From assembly GCA_963762395.1 (NCBI GenBank), contig CAVXKL010000004.1, positions 62,001-126,000 on the forward strand: a DNA stretch of 64,000 bases, in the 5' to 3' direction. Below the pieces are notes generated by a model. It saw nothing but the letters and a program-made list of their open reading frames with translations, was not told the origin of the DNA and ran no database searches. The translations under genes were made by a program, and so were the position numbers. Each line of letters opens with the position of its first letter. Positions within the stretch are counted from its first letter, which is position 1. Positions 1 to 7,499 of the stretch are shown here, piece by piece. Source of the stretch: JAJZKE01 sp963762395 (GTDB lineage Bacteria; Patescibacteriota; Saccharimonadia; Saccharimonadales; UBA4665).

Positions 1-778
1 TGGATTGCAGTAAGTCAACTTTAATATTGCCGACAAACAGTTCACTGTTTCCTGGTACAAAGCGGTAAGCGATATGGTTAGACTGAGCGTAGTTTAATAT
101 CTCATCATTGTCTTTTGCTGCTGGATAAAGCTCAGTTTGAATGATGGTGTGAATTTGTTTGTTGTGTATCTTTGAAACTGCCTCACTAAAACTACTAAAG
201 GTTTTAATTTCAAGTTCTTTACCTGAAATATTCTTATTGTAGCCAACAATACCAATAATCTTGTACCCAGTTACATTAGTCGGTAGTGATTCAATAATAT
301 TTTTAGTCATCTTAGTATTGCCAACAATGAGCACGTTATTTAAACCAATGCCGTAACTGAATAACTTTCTCTGAACGGCTCTAGCTATTGTTCGGTAAAT
401 AAAGACCGCTATCAATGAAAAGATGAAGCCGTAAACAACCACCAATCTTGCCGGGAAGATCGGCTGATTAATCATGTAGCTATAGGAAATAGCAAACATG
501 ATGCCAATAAAGGTGCCAATACCTAGTCTGGCTAACTCGTTAAATCTTTTTTCGTAGTATCTTTCGGTATATAAGCCTAAGATAGCAAAGGTAAACAGCC
601 AGAAAGGGGCTAAGATTAACAAAAACTTAAGATAAGTGCTTGACGATACACTGGCAGTTACTGGCACGTGGGATATGGAAACACGTAAAATATAGGCGAC
701 ACTGAGCCCGCCAATTAAAGCAATACCATCACCAATTAACAGGCATATGTTATAGATTATTGAGGTATTATTTCGCAT
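1..778 (-). CDS. Polyprenyl glycosylphosphotransferase (sugar transferase), N-terminal part
   Basis: The gene is cut by the window start, so only about 259 N-terminal residues are visible. They start MRNNTSIIYN and hold about four membrane helices, followed by a soluble nucleotide-binding-like domain (ISYGIG/NNVLIVGNTKM region, then GYKIIGIVGY). This order is the N-terminal half of the WcaJ/WbaP/EpsL-type family, which puts the first sugar phosphate on undecaprenyl phosphate. The catalytic bacterial sugar transferase domain would lie beyond the window. The ATG at 776-778 is read divergently from the O-antigen ligase-like gene, fitting a surface-polysaccharide locus. The family call is from recognition of the domain pattern; the sugar is unknown. 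Confidence 0.75.
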   Translation of the reverse strand, partial: MRNNTSIIYNICLLIGDGIALIGGLSVAYILRVSISHVPVTASVSSSTYLKFLLILAPFWLFTFAILGLYTERYYEKRFNELARLGIGTFIGIMFAISYSYMINQPIFPARLVVVYGFIFSLIAVFIYRTIARAVQRKLFSYGIGLNNVLIVGNTKMTKNIIESLPTNVTGYKIIGIVGYNKNISGKELEIKTFSSFSEAVSKIHNKQIHTIIQTELYPAAKDNDEILNYAQSNHIAYRFVPGNSELFVGNIKVDLLQS

Positions 779-840
779 CTTTGAAGTACGCTTTAGTATA
801 GCGCGTTAATCTTGCCCCTGTATAATAGTCAGTAACATTT

Positions 841-2145
841 ATGGATAAAACACGGGTCCAACAACTTGCTACTTACCTGTCCGCAGCCTTAATTATTATA
901 ATCTTAGCGCTCATTCCTTTCCATGCCTTTTTAACAGTCTGGCTGAGCTCGCTTATTGGTCATTACACAGCCCTAAGACTTTGGAAAGAGGTACTGCTGG
1001 TTATTATTAGCCTCTTATCCGTCTTTATTGTCATAACAGATAAGAAACTAAGGAAAGCACTAATAAACTCCTGGCTTATTAGGTTAATACTAATCTTTTT
1101 TGTTATTGAACTGATTTGGGGTCTTATCTCTCACTCTAGTGGTAACGTTAATACTAAAGCCCTTTTATATGGCTGGTTAAGTGACTGCCGCTATCTACTT
1201 TTCTTTGTGGTGAGCTTTATAGCCGCTAAAAAGACCTCACTACTTAAAAACAAATCCCTAAAACTAATTTTATATCCGACCATAATCGTCATAGTTTTTG
1301 GACTACTCGAAATATTTGTCCTGCCAAGAGGCTTCTTAAGCCATTTCGGCTATGGGCCAAATACAATTAGGCCTTATCAAACAATAAACAGTAACCTCCA
1401 TTACGTTCGTATCCTTTCAACCCTAAGAGGATCAGACCCGCTAGGAGCCTACTTGCTAGTTCCGCTTAGTTTAGCAGTCGTACTGCTGGTAAGAGGCAAA
1501 AAAGCTTGGCAACTATCTCTTTTTACAGCTGGCGCAGTCCTAGTACTTATATTTAGCTACTCAAGAAGTGCTTGGCTAGGGCTAATTGTTTCAGCTGCCT
1601 TCGCCATATATTTTGGCGTTAAGTCCAAGGTTCTTAGGAGGAACCTTTTTTACATTGGTCTGGCATTAGTTATTGTGTTAGCCGGTATCTTTGTTCTAGA
1701 ACGCAATAACACCCGTGTTCAAAACATTGTCTTTCATACCCAAAAGAATTCGGTTGTTAAGACAACGTCAGACCAAGGCCATAGCAGTTCAATAAAATCA
1801 GGCATTAAAGACATTGCTAAGGATCCGTTAGGCAAGGGACCGGGTACTTCTGGCCCGGCTTCTGTCTACAATAAGAAAATAACTCGTATTCCAGAGAACT
1901 ACTATATTCAGATTGGCCAGGAATTGGGCGTAATTGGCCTAGCTGTATATATAGCAATTACAGTTCTTATTATCATGTCTCTTTGGGCAAGAAGAGAAGA
2001 TACCCTGGCCCTGGCACTGCTTGCTAGTTTCTTAGGTTTGATCATCGTTAACATGCTGCTTGAAGCTTGGACAGACGACACTTTATGTTACCTGTGGTGG
2101 GGGATGGCCGGGATAGCCATAGCTACCCAACCAAAACGTATTTGA
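841..2145 (+). CDS. O-antigen ligase / polymerase-like membrane protein
   Basis: This 434-residue protein has about eleven to twelve hydrophobic helices and one large extracytoplasmic loop (about residues 275-345), the topology of O-antigen ligase (WaaL) and Wzy polymerases. The motif SYSRSAWLG after the middle helices is the conserved arginine-bearing stretch of the family. In an organism without an outer membrane it more likely polymerises or transfers an undecaprenyl-linked glycan to a surface acceptor; that is inference. It is divergent from the sugar transferase. A TATAAT box at 821-826 lies 14 bases before the ATG, with no clear ribosome-binding site. Confidence 0.75.
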   Translation: MDKTRVQQLATYLSAALIIIILALIPFHAFLTVWLSSLIGHYTALRLWKEVLLVIISLLSVFIVITDKKLRKALINSWLIRLILIFFVIELIWGLISHSSGNVNTKALLYGWLSDCRYLLFFVVSFIAAKKTSLLKNKSLKLILYPTIIVIVFGLLEIFVLPRGFLSHFGYGPNTIRPYQTINSNLHYVRILSTLRGSDPLGAYLLVPLSLAVVLLVRGKKAWQLSLFTAGAVLVLIFSYSRSAWLGLIVSAAFAIYFGVKSKVLRRNLFYIGLALVIVLAGIFVLERNNTRVQNIVFHTQKNSVVKTTSDQGHSSSIKSGIKDIAKDPLGKGPGTSGPASVYNKKITRIPENYYIQIGQELGVIGLAVYIAITVLIIMSLWARREDTLALALLASFLGLIIVNMLLEAWTDDTLCYLWWGMAGIAIATQPKRI

Positions 2146-2170
2146 CATAATTATATCACTTTGATACCAT
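2142..2170 (+). promoter_or_regulatory. Promoter of the toxin-antitoxin pair
   Basis: A perfect TTGACA (2142-2147) is followed after 17 bases by TACCAT (2165-2170, four of six consensus bases). The ATG at 2177 lies six bases further on, so transcription would start at or very near the start codon. The -35 box overlaps the stop of the upstream gene. Confidence 0.6.
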
Positions 2171-2176
2171 TATAGT

Positions 2177-2461
2177 ATGACTACAAAATTACAAGTACCA
2201 ATTGACAGCGACGTAAGAGATGGCCTTGAGCTGCGCGCCAAAGAACTTGGCTTTGACTCCGCTCAAGCATATATACGGGTTTGGGCAAAATCTGAGGTTG
2301 AAGGTCGAAGGATAGATTATGGTTCACCTTCGATTACTCTTAGCCCTAGGGCGGATAGCCGTTATGAAAAAGCTATAGCTGACATGGAAAGACTAAGAAA
2401 AGCAGGTAAGCTGAAAGCATATTCTACAGTCGAAGAGTTCATGAAAGATCTGAAGCAGTGA
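2177..2461 (+). CDS. Antitoxin of a RelB/DinJ-like type II module
   Basis: This is a 94-residue protein with a short N-terminal strand and helix region (KLQVPIDSDVRDGLELRAKELGFDSAQAYIRVW) typical of ribbon-helix-helix antitoxins, and a charged C-terminal helix for toxin binding (YSTVEEFMKDLKQ). It would neutralise the toxin encoded next to it and repress its own promoter. The stop overlaps the toxin start by four bases (GTGA), so the two are translationally coupled. The family is assigned by pattern and by gene order, not by search. Confidence 0.7.
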   Translation: MTTKLQVPIDSDVRDGLELRAKELGFDSAQAYIRVWAKSEVEGRRIDYGSPSITLSPRADSRYEKAIADMERLRKAGKLKAYSTVEEFMKDLKQ

Positions 2462-2724
2462 AACCTATATATAGAGATAAAGTTTTCGAAAAACATTTTA
2501 AAACTCGAACAACGCCTAATGAAAATTTAGTTAAGCAATTCGAACTAAAATTGCACATGTTTATAAATGGAGTTAGGGGGAACCCTCTTAATGATCATGG
2601 CTTAAAAGGTCAAAAGAGAACATATAGAGCTTGGTCGGTTTCAGGAGATATAAGAGTAGTTTATAGGGAAACAGAAGAATATTACGAATTCTTAAACGTC
2701 GGGTCTCATAACCAGGTCTATTAA
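2458..2724 (+). CDS. RelE/YafQ-like toxin (mRNA interferase)
   Basis: This 88-residue protein starts at a GTG overlapping the antitoxin stop. The pattern fits the RelE/ParE superfamily of the YafQ or HigB branch: NPLNDHGLKG, then YRAWSVSGDIRVVYRE with the conserved arginine, and a C-terminal aromatic strand (YYEFLNVGSHNQVY). These toxins cut mRNA in the ribosomal A site. The terminal histidine-bearing segment (GSHNQVY) matches the family's usual catalytic end. The exact subfamily is uncertain. Confidence 0.75.
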   Translation: MKPIYRDKVFEKHFKTRTTPNENLVKQFELKLHMFINGVRGNPLNDHGLKGQKRTYRAWSVSGDIRVVYRETEEYYEFLNVGSHNQVY

Positions 2725-2780
2725 CCTAGTTCTACCCCTACAGTAGATAAGAAAACAGACCAGTATGCTACGTAATATCG

Positions 2781-2838
2781 TGGGACAACCCCAATAATAC
2801 ATATAATAAAGCTATTACTTAAGCTTAAAGTTGTCCCA
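2781..2838. terminator. Inverted repeat between convergent genes
   Basis: A 9-bp perfect inverted repeat, TGGGACAAC (2781-2789) and GTTGTCCCA (2830-2838), encloses 40 bases. The loop contains a smaller pair around AAGCT/AGCTT. It sits between the toxin gene and the sortase gene, which converge here, and could end transcription from either side. There is no long T-run, so an intrinsic terminator is only a suggestion. Nothing else is visible in 2725-2877. Confidence 0.35.
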
Positions 2839-2877
2839 GACAATAATAATTGTAAAGCTTAATATAAGTATCCAACC

Positions 2878-3768
2878 CTAGGAAGATACCTGGGTAGCAA
2901 AAACAACAATCCGTTCACTGAATGAATTAGTCCCTGGGATAACATCACCAGTGCAGGAAATAAGGTTTAGCCCTGGCTGACCAGCAACTACTGGCGCTAG
3001 GGCTGCCTTCATATTTACGTTATTGGCTGGGTAGATAGCTGTTTTTACGACGCTGTAGCTAAACATTGTGTTGTCACCTCTCTCAATCTGTATTTTATCG
3101 CCAGGAGTAAGACTGGAAAGTCTATAAAATACACCGTGAGCTGTCCAGCTTGAAATGTGGCCGTCAATTAACATGGCTCCTGGCTGACCTGGTTCAGCCG
3201 ATTCGTTATACCAGGCGGTATCATATATATTTTCCGGAGAACCAACTGCCCCTGAAGAAGTGATACCAACGGACAATACTCTGGCATCAACATTAAGCTT
3301 AGGGATAATAAGATACCGAGGTAGACTAGGTGCTACCGTATAAGCTGCCAGGGTAGAACTAGAGATTGGCGTCGTGCTTAATGCGGTATTTTTAGATGAT
3401 GTACCCAGTCCGCTAGCTTCTGCCTGGTTAGCAATCTTAGTTAGGCTTACTGCTTGTTTTTGCGACACGCCAGTTGAGTGCCAACCTATAAAGCTTAAAT
3501 ATGCCCCGACTATAATTGTTAGTATCGCCAAAGACGACATAGCGAACTGAAGCTTGTCAAAGTTTAAGCGGTGATGTTTTTGAGGCTCAGGTTCAGCCTG
3601 AAACGTTGATTCCAGTACTGCTTGAAAGAACCCGCCTGTCAATAAAGGATAATGAGACCGATGTTCCTTAAGAGGGATCTGAGAGACAGGTTGGCTGAGA
3701 CTGCTGGGCTGAATTGGCCTACTGCCTATAGGCTGGTTGTCTATGTCGGCGAGCGTGCTATCGGCCAC
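2878..3768 (-). CDS. Sortase (class E/D-like transpeptidase)
   Basis: This 296-residue protein has a cytoplasmic N-terminus, one membrane helix (about 74-95) and an extracellular sortase domain from about 150. The catalytic triad is visible: His204 in DGHISS, Cys272 in LISCTGD (the TLxTC-type motif) and Arg286 in SERIVVF. It would cut a sorting signal and attach the protein to the cell wall or to another protein. The gene directly upstream on the same strand encodes a secreted protein ending in APNTG, a helix and lysines, its probable substrate. The start is GTG, with AGGA nine bases before it. Confidence 0.9.
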   Translation of the reverse strand: MADSTLADIDNQPIGSRPIQPSSLSQPVSQIPLKEHRSHYPLLTGGFFQAVLESTFQAEPEPQKHHRLNFDKLQFAMSSLAILTIIVGAYLSFIGWHSTGVSQKQAVSLTKIANQAEASGLGTSSKNTALSTTPISSSTLAAYTVAPSLPRYLIIPKLNVDARVLSVGITSSGAVGSPENIYDTAWYNESAEPGQPGAMLIDGHISSWTAHGVFYRLSSLTPGDKIQIERGDNTMFSYSVVKTAIYPANNVNMKAALAPVVAGQPGLNLISCTGDVIPGTNSFSERIVVFATQVSS

Positions 3769-3789
3769 AACTTTATTTCCTTCTATCTT

Positions 3790-4944
3790 TTAGATACCGA
3801 GCTTTTTATGTTTTTTGGTAAATATGATAATTGCAAATAGCGCTCCGGCTATAAGGACTGCGCCTATAACAGCATAGATAGACTTACTAGCGCTTAAGCC
3901 AGTACCTGTATTAGGTGCCGAAGGGAGGGTAGTGGTTTTTGAACCTGCTGGCACAGCTGGAAGGTTAACGACGGTTGAGCTGTTTGCAACAGCTGTTAGC
4001 GTGTAACCGCCGTAAGTTATATCACCAGTAAAATCAAAAGTAGCGATACTACTGGGTAGGGATCCGCCGCTAATATATAAGCCGTTAGCTACTTCTGTAT
4101 CACCAGTTAGGGCAACATTTCCAGATAAAGTAAGTACTGTATTGTTTCCATCACTTTCACAGGTCGTACTCATGCCAAGACAAGATTGGACTGCTCCTTG
4201 ACCTAACACTCCGCTACCAGCAAGGGTCAGATTGTTTAGCAGGGTATAGGCATCAGCTGTCGAATCGACAACTAAAGTAGATCCGCTGTTAATAACTATT
4301 TGGCCGCTGTAGCTTGAGTCACTGCTCGGCTCTATATAAGTCGTCCCGCTGCTAGCGGATCCTAGAGTTAAAGTGCCGCTGCCGGATAAAGCCGGAAGAG
4401 TCAGAGAGGCTATAGAGGAATTGATTGTAAGATTATATGAAGACAGATTAATACTGGCACTACTTCCAAAGGACGCCGCAGTAGCAGAACCTGTTATTTC
4501 ACTGTTGGTTGAAAGAGTAATTAGTAAATTAACAATACCTTCGCTACCGGTAGTGTTAAAAGCTAAATCACCACCTAGGCTAATATTGCCGCCAGCCGCC
4601 TGAAGAGTGTCGGTGCCACTACCGCTGCCAACGAAAGTTATATTTGCCAGGGATAACGTGCCCGAAATATTGTCCGTAACATTTATACCACCAGCGTTAA
4701 TACCGCTGTTATCTAAGACTATAGAATCACCCATGTATTCAGAAGCTGAGTTATATGTTACCTGAGCACCCGTACAGCTGCTATTTTCGTACCAATCGAT
4801 TGTACTGAAATTTACGTTACTAGTAGCATTTGTACATAAAGTAGTACCGGTAGCTTGCGCTTTACCAGAAAAAGCCAGTGCGAATAACGAAGCCAATACC
4901 AAACACATGGCAATAGGCAATGAAATAATTTTCTTTAAGACCAT
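3790..4944 (-). CDS. Secreted surface protein with APNTG sorting signal
   Basis: This 384-residue protein has an N-terminal signal peptide (about 1-31, ending GKAQA) and a long Ser/Thr/Gly/Asn-rich region with repeating short strands, as in autotransporter-like or beta-helix passenger domains. The C-terminal sorting signal is APNTG (residues 343-347), then a hydrophobic helix and KKHKK. APNTG resembles the LAxTG/LPxTG motifs cut by class D/E sortases. The sortase gene follows 21 bases downstream, so the two form a substrate-enzyme pair. The function of the exposed part is unknown; adhesion is a guess. Confidence 0.8.
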   Translation of the reverse strand: MVLKKIISLPIAMCLVLASLFALAFSGKAQATGTTLCTNATSNVNFSTIDWYENSSCTGAQVTYNSASEYMGDSIVLDNSGINAGGINVTDNISGTLSLANITFVGSGSGTDTLQAAGGNISLGGDLAFNTTGSEGIVNLLITLSTNSEITGSATAASFGSSASINLSSYNLTINSSIASLTLPALSGSGTLTLGSASSGTTYIEPSSDSSYSGQIVINSGSTLVVDSTADAYTLLNNLTLAGSGVLGQGAVQSCLGMSTTCESDGNNTVLTLSGNVALTGDTEVANGLYISGGSLPSSIATFDFTGDITYGGYTLTAVANSSTVVNLPAVPAGSKTTTLPSAPNTGTGLSASKSIYAVIGAVLIAGALFAIIIFTKKHKKLGI

Positions 4945-5062
4945 TTTGTTTCTTTTTATTTTTACGGTCTATCTTCATTCTAGTCTAGAGAAGGTGTTAG
5001 TAGCAATAAGTTATCCACAAGTGACTAGCGGTAAAGCATAAAAAGTATCATAATCTTAATTA

Positions 5063-5539
5063 ATGGATAGACAAACTACGAACGAAACTATTCGTCCCAC
5101 CAAAAAACAGCGGGAACTACTAAACTACATCGAGCAGTTTATTAATGAGCACGGCTATAGCCCAAGCTACAGAGAAATAATGGCCGGGCTTAACTATAAC
5201 TCAGTCGCCACAGTTGCCCTCCATGTTAATAACCTGATGAAACGCGGTCACTTAAGAAAACGAGAGCACTCAGCTAGAAGTCTTGAAGTCGTTGACACTA
5301 AAATGGAAACTAAGATAACTTCAAACTATATTGCGCCTTCTGAAGAGAAATGGTTAGTTGAAAAAGTTGAACATGCTTTTTCCGATCTAGAAAGACTAGG
5401 TGACGATATCAAGAATGAAAGCATTGATCATCTATATGTTTTGGTTGGCGCTCTTAAGGTCCTCGAAATTAACGGAGCTGCTCAAAGCTTTATCCCTCGG
5501 CTGACTGCCTTAAAGCAGCGCCAGGGTGATGAAACATAG
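5063..5539 (+). CDS. LexA-type winged-helix DNA-binding protein lacking the protease domain
   Basis: This is a 158-residue protein. Residues about 12-75 (TKKQRELLNYIEQFINEHGYSPSYREI, then the recognition helix region and LMKRGHLRKREHSARSLEV) match the N-terminal DNA-binding domain of LexA. The second half is not an S24 peptidase: no cleavage A-G, Ser or Lys motifs are seen, only a helical domain possibly used for dimerisation. It may repress without RecA-triggered self-cleavage, or act with a partner. A CATAAT box lies eight bases before the ATG, suggesting a leaderless mRNA. The next genes downstream are the riboswitch operon. Confidence 0.75.
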   Translation: MDRQTTNETIRPTKKQRELLNYIEQFINEHGYSPSYREIMAGLNYNSVATVALHVNNLMKRGHLRKREHSARSLEVVDTKMETKITSNYIAPSEEKWLVEKVEHAFSDLERLGDDIKNESIDHLYVLVGALKVLEINGAAQSFIPRLTALKQRQGDET

Positions 5540-5596
5540 TTAAAAATACTATATCTAGCGCCTGGTCATTAGTGCTAGACTCTATATACTTTAACA

Positions 5597-5730
5597 ATTA
5601 AAAGCTGGAAGAAGGTGAGAATCCTTCACTGTGCCGCAACGGTATCTTGCTTAGATCAAGGAGTCCGATACAGCAAATAGCCCATAAGTTGGGTAGTCTC
5701 GAGCAAGAACTTTTGTGAAACATCATCACT
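5597..5730 (+). ncRNA. Cobalamin riboswitch
   Basis: The stretch holds the conserved B12-box core: GGTGAGAATCCTTCACTG followed by GCCGCAACGGT, then downstream elements around AGTCCGATAC and the AGC-AAATAGCCC region. These match the aptamer that binds adenosyl- or other cobalamins. It lies between the LexA-like gene and the DUF4430 gene and is followed by the expression-platform hairpin. A TATACT box at 5585-5590 may be its promoter. The exact ends are estimated. Confidence 0.85.
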
Positions 5731-5731
5731 C

Positions 5732-5764
5732 ATCCTCTTCGCCTCGGGGCAAGGAGGATTTTTT
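5732..5764 (+). promoter_or_regulatory. Expression platform: hairpin that hides the ribosome-binding site
   Basis: ATCCTCTT (5732-5739) can pair with AAGGAGGAT (5751-5759) around a GCC-TCG-GGGC tip. The 3' arm is the Shine-Dalgarno sequence AAGGAGG, seven to eight bases before the ATG at 5765. It is also followed by six Ts, so the same hairpin looks like an intrinsic terminator. With cobalamin bound, this hairpin would block translation, transcription or both. Confidence 0.75.
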
Positions 5765-6148
5765 ATGAGCCGAGTAACTCAAAGTCTTAAAACAAAAATA
5801 ATATATGTGGTTATAGCCATAGTTGTTGTAGCAGCTGGTGTAGGGACGGGCGTTTACATACACAACAAAGACAATGGCCATGTCCAAACTGTAACAAATG
5901 CCCAGAATCAATTGACTCAAATCAGTTACAGCGGTAAAAACGGCGTGAATGCTTACGTCCTGTTAGAAAACCACGCTACTGTACAGGCCAAGAAGTATTC
6001 GTTTGGCTACTTAGTTACGTCAATCAATGGAACCGCGGGAAACGGCCCTAAATATTGGACGCTCTACGTTAACGGTAAAGAGTCAAATGTGGGAGCTAGC
6101 TCGTATATAACGAAAAGTAGCGATACGATAACCTGGAAACTACAATGA
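5765..6148 (+). CDS. DUF4430 (transcobalamin-like) anchored protein under B12 control
   Basis: This 127-residue protein has an N-terminal membrane helix (about 11-32) and an extracellular domain of the DUF4430 type, with the characteristic YLVTSINGTAGNGPKYWTLYVNGK stretch and an end of strands (SDTITWKL). DUF4430 resembles the beta-domain of transcobalamin, and such proteins often sit behind cobalamin riboswitches. A role in catching cobalamin or a similar corrinoid at the cell surface is likely but inferred. The stop overlaps the next start by four bases (ATGA), so both proteins are made together. Confidence 0.8.
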   Translation: MSRVTQSLKTKIIYVVIAIVVVAAGVGTGVYIHNKDNGHVQTVTNAQNQLTQISYSGKNGVNAYVLLENHATVQAKKYSFGYLVTSINGTAGNGPKYWTLYVNGKESNVGASSYITKSSDTITWKLQ

Positions 6149-6690
6149 ACAAAATAAGAGATAAATACCTTCCACTAATCATAGCGCTCTGTTTAATAGC
6201 TTTTGGTGTTACCATGCGTATTCTGCCTCACCCGGCAAACTTTGCACCGATAGCGGCTATTTCAATCTTCGGCGGTTCGGTACTGCCTAGAAGAGTAGCA
6301 ATTTGGATTCCCTTAGCAGCAATGATATTTTCTGACGCTATAATTGGCTTTTATAGCATAATGCCAGTTATTTGGGCCTGTTACCTTCTAATAGCTCTAG
6401 CCAGCAGTAGATGGCTTAGGCCAGCACGCTTTACTAGAGGAGCCGTGCTAACGGTATCCTCGTCTATGTTCTTTTTTGTAGTTACCAATTTTGCTGTTTG
6501 GGTTTGGGGTGGAATGTACGCCCACACTTGGCACGGCATTGTAAGCTGTTACACACTAGCATTACCATTTTTCCGCAACACGTTTCTTAGTGATGCTATA
6601 TATACGACCGCTTTCTTTGGTATATATGCTCTAGCAACTCACAGCCTTAAAAAACATCAGACTTCACGAAGGCCATTGACTTCTACATAA
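6145..6690 (+). CDS. Integral membrane protein, probable ECF S-component-like corrinoid transporter
   Basis: This is a 181-residue protein with five to six hydrophobic helices and the motif RILPHPANFAPIAAISIFGG early on, typical of the DUF6580 family of small membrane proteins resembling ECF-transporter S-components. It overlaps the DUF4430 gene and shares the cobalamin riboswitch, so it most likely moves cobalamin or a precursor across the membrane. No energising ATPase pair is visible nearby, so it would need shared ECF subunits encoded elsewhere. The region 6691-6795 after it shows no gene. Confidence 0.7.
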   Translation: MNKIRDKYLPLIIALCLIAFGVTMRILPHPANFAPIAAISIFGGSVLPRRVAIWIPLAAMIFSDAIIGFYSIMPVIWACYLLIALASSRWLRPARFTRGAVLTVSSSMFFFVVTNFAVWVWGGMYAHTWHGIVSCYTLALPFFRNTFLSDAIYTTAFFGIYALATHSLKKHQTSRRPLTST

Positions 6691-6795
6691 ACATAGTTCT
6701 TCGGAGACCACAGTGATAGTTATGTCTAGCGACTAAGATAGTTGCATTAGTAATTAGGACAAAAGAATCTATAGATCCAAGTGTAAAATAGAAAT

Positions 6796-6840
6796 ATGAC
6801 AGATAACCAAACTTGTAGCTGTGAAGGGGATGCCAATTGA
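6796..6840 (+). CDS. Possible 14-residue leader peptide before nadD
   Basis: ATG at 6796 opens MTDNQTCSCEGDAN and ends in TGA that overlaps the TTG start of nadD (ATTGA). TAAAAT at 6784-6789 lies six bases before this ATG, the usual leaderless spacing in this genome. The peptide carries a Cys-Ser-Cys. Translation to the shared stop could feed ribosomes to the TTG start, which also has its own AAGGGG. It may be chance; coding is not proven. Confidence 0.35.
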   Translation: MTDNQTCSCEGDAN

Positions 6841-7427
6841 AGAATAAAACAAAGATAGGCATATACTCCGGCAGCTTTGATCCTATTCACATTGGTCACA
6901 TTACTTTTGCTCTGCAAGCTGTCAATGAGGCCGGACTCACAAAGGTCTACTTTTTACCCGAGCGAATGCCGAGAGATAAGCGTACCCATGAGCACTTTGG
7001 CCATCGTGTAGCCATGATTAAAAGGGCTATTAAACCACACCCTGGCCTTGCCTTACTTGAGCTGGATGACAAAACCTTTTCTGTTAAACGAACCCTGCCC
7101 AAACTTAATAAAATGTTTGAAGACAAGGAGCTAGTTTTCCTATTTGGCTCGGATAAAATACCGGGCATGACTAACTGGCCGGATATAGATAAGCTATTAA
7201 AATCTAGCGAGGTAATAATTGGTTTAAGAGAAGGGACTAGCGTAAATCAAATACTTGATCAAACTAAGGATTGGCCTAAAACTCCAGCCATTATTAACAG
7301 CTACCAGCCGGCAGTTGTTTCAACAAAGATAAGGAAGTCACTGCAAAATGGAGAAGCAGCCACCGGCTTACTAAAAAGTGTTGCCGGCTATATCAAACAA
7401 AACTGGTTATATATTTCCCTGAAATAA
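6837..7427 (+). CDS. nadD: Nicotinate-nucleotide adenylyltransferase
   Basis: NadD transfers AMP from ATP to nicotinate mononucleotide in NAD synthesis. The 196-residue protein has the nucleotidyltransferase signature GSFDPIHIGH near the N-terminus and the second motif VVSTKIRKSL near the C-terminus, both nucleotide-binding in the family. Length is normal. The start is TTG with AAGGGG seven bases upstream; the nearby ATG at 6829 is out of frame. A CoaD-like nucleotidyltransferase is the main alternative, but the length and the STKIR motif favour NadD. Confidence 0.85.
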   Translation: MKNKTKIGIYSGSFDPIHIGHITFALQAVNEAGLTKVYFLPERMPRDKRTHEHFGHRVAMIKRAIKPHPGLALLELDDKTFSVKRTLPKLNKMFEDKELVFLFGSDKIPGMTNWPDIDKLLKSSEVIIGLREGTSVNQILDQTKDWPKTPAIINSYQPAVVSTKIRKSLQNGEAATGLLKSVAGYIKQNWLYISLK

Positions 7428-7499
7428 TTACTGATGCTTTGTATCAAAGGAAGAAGAACCTGCCTTTTGTGGCATGACAGACTAATCCGGTTAAGTTAA

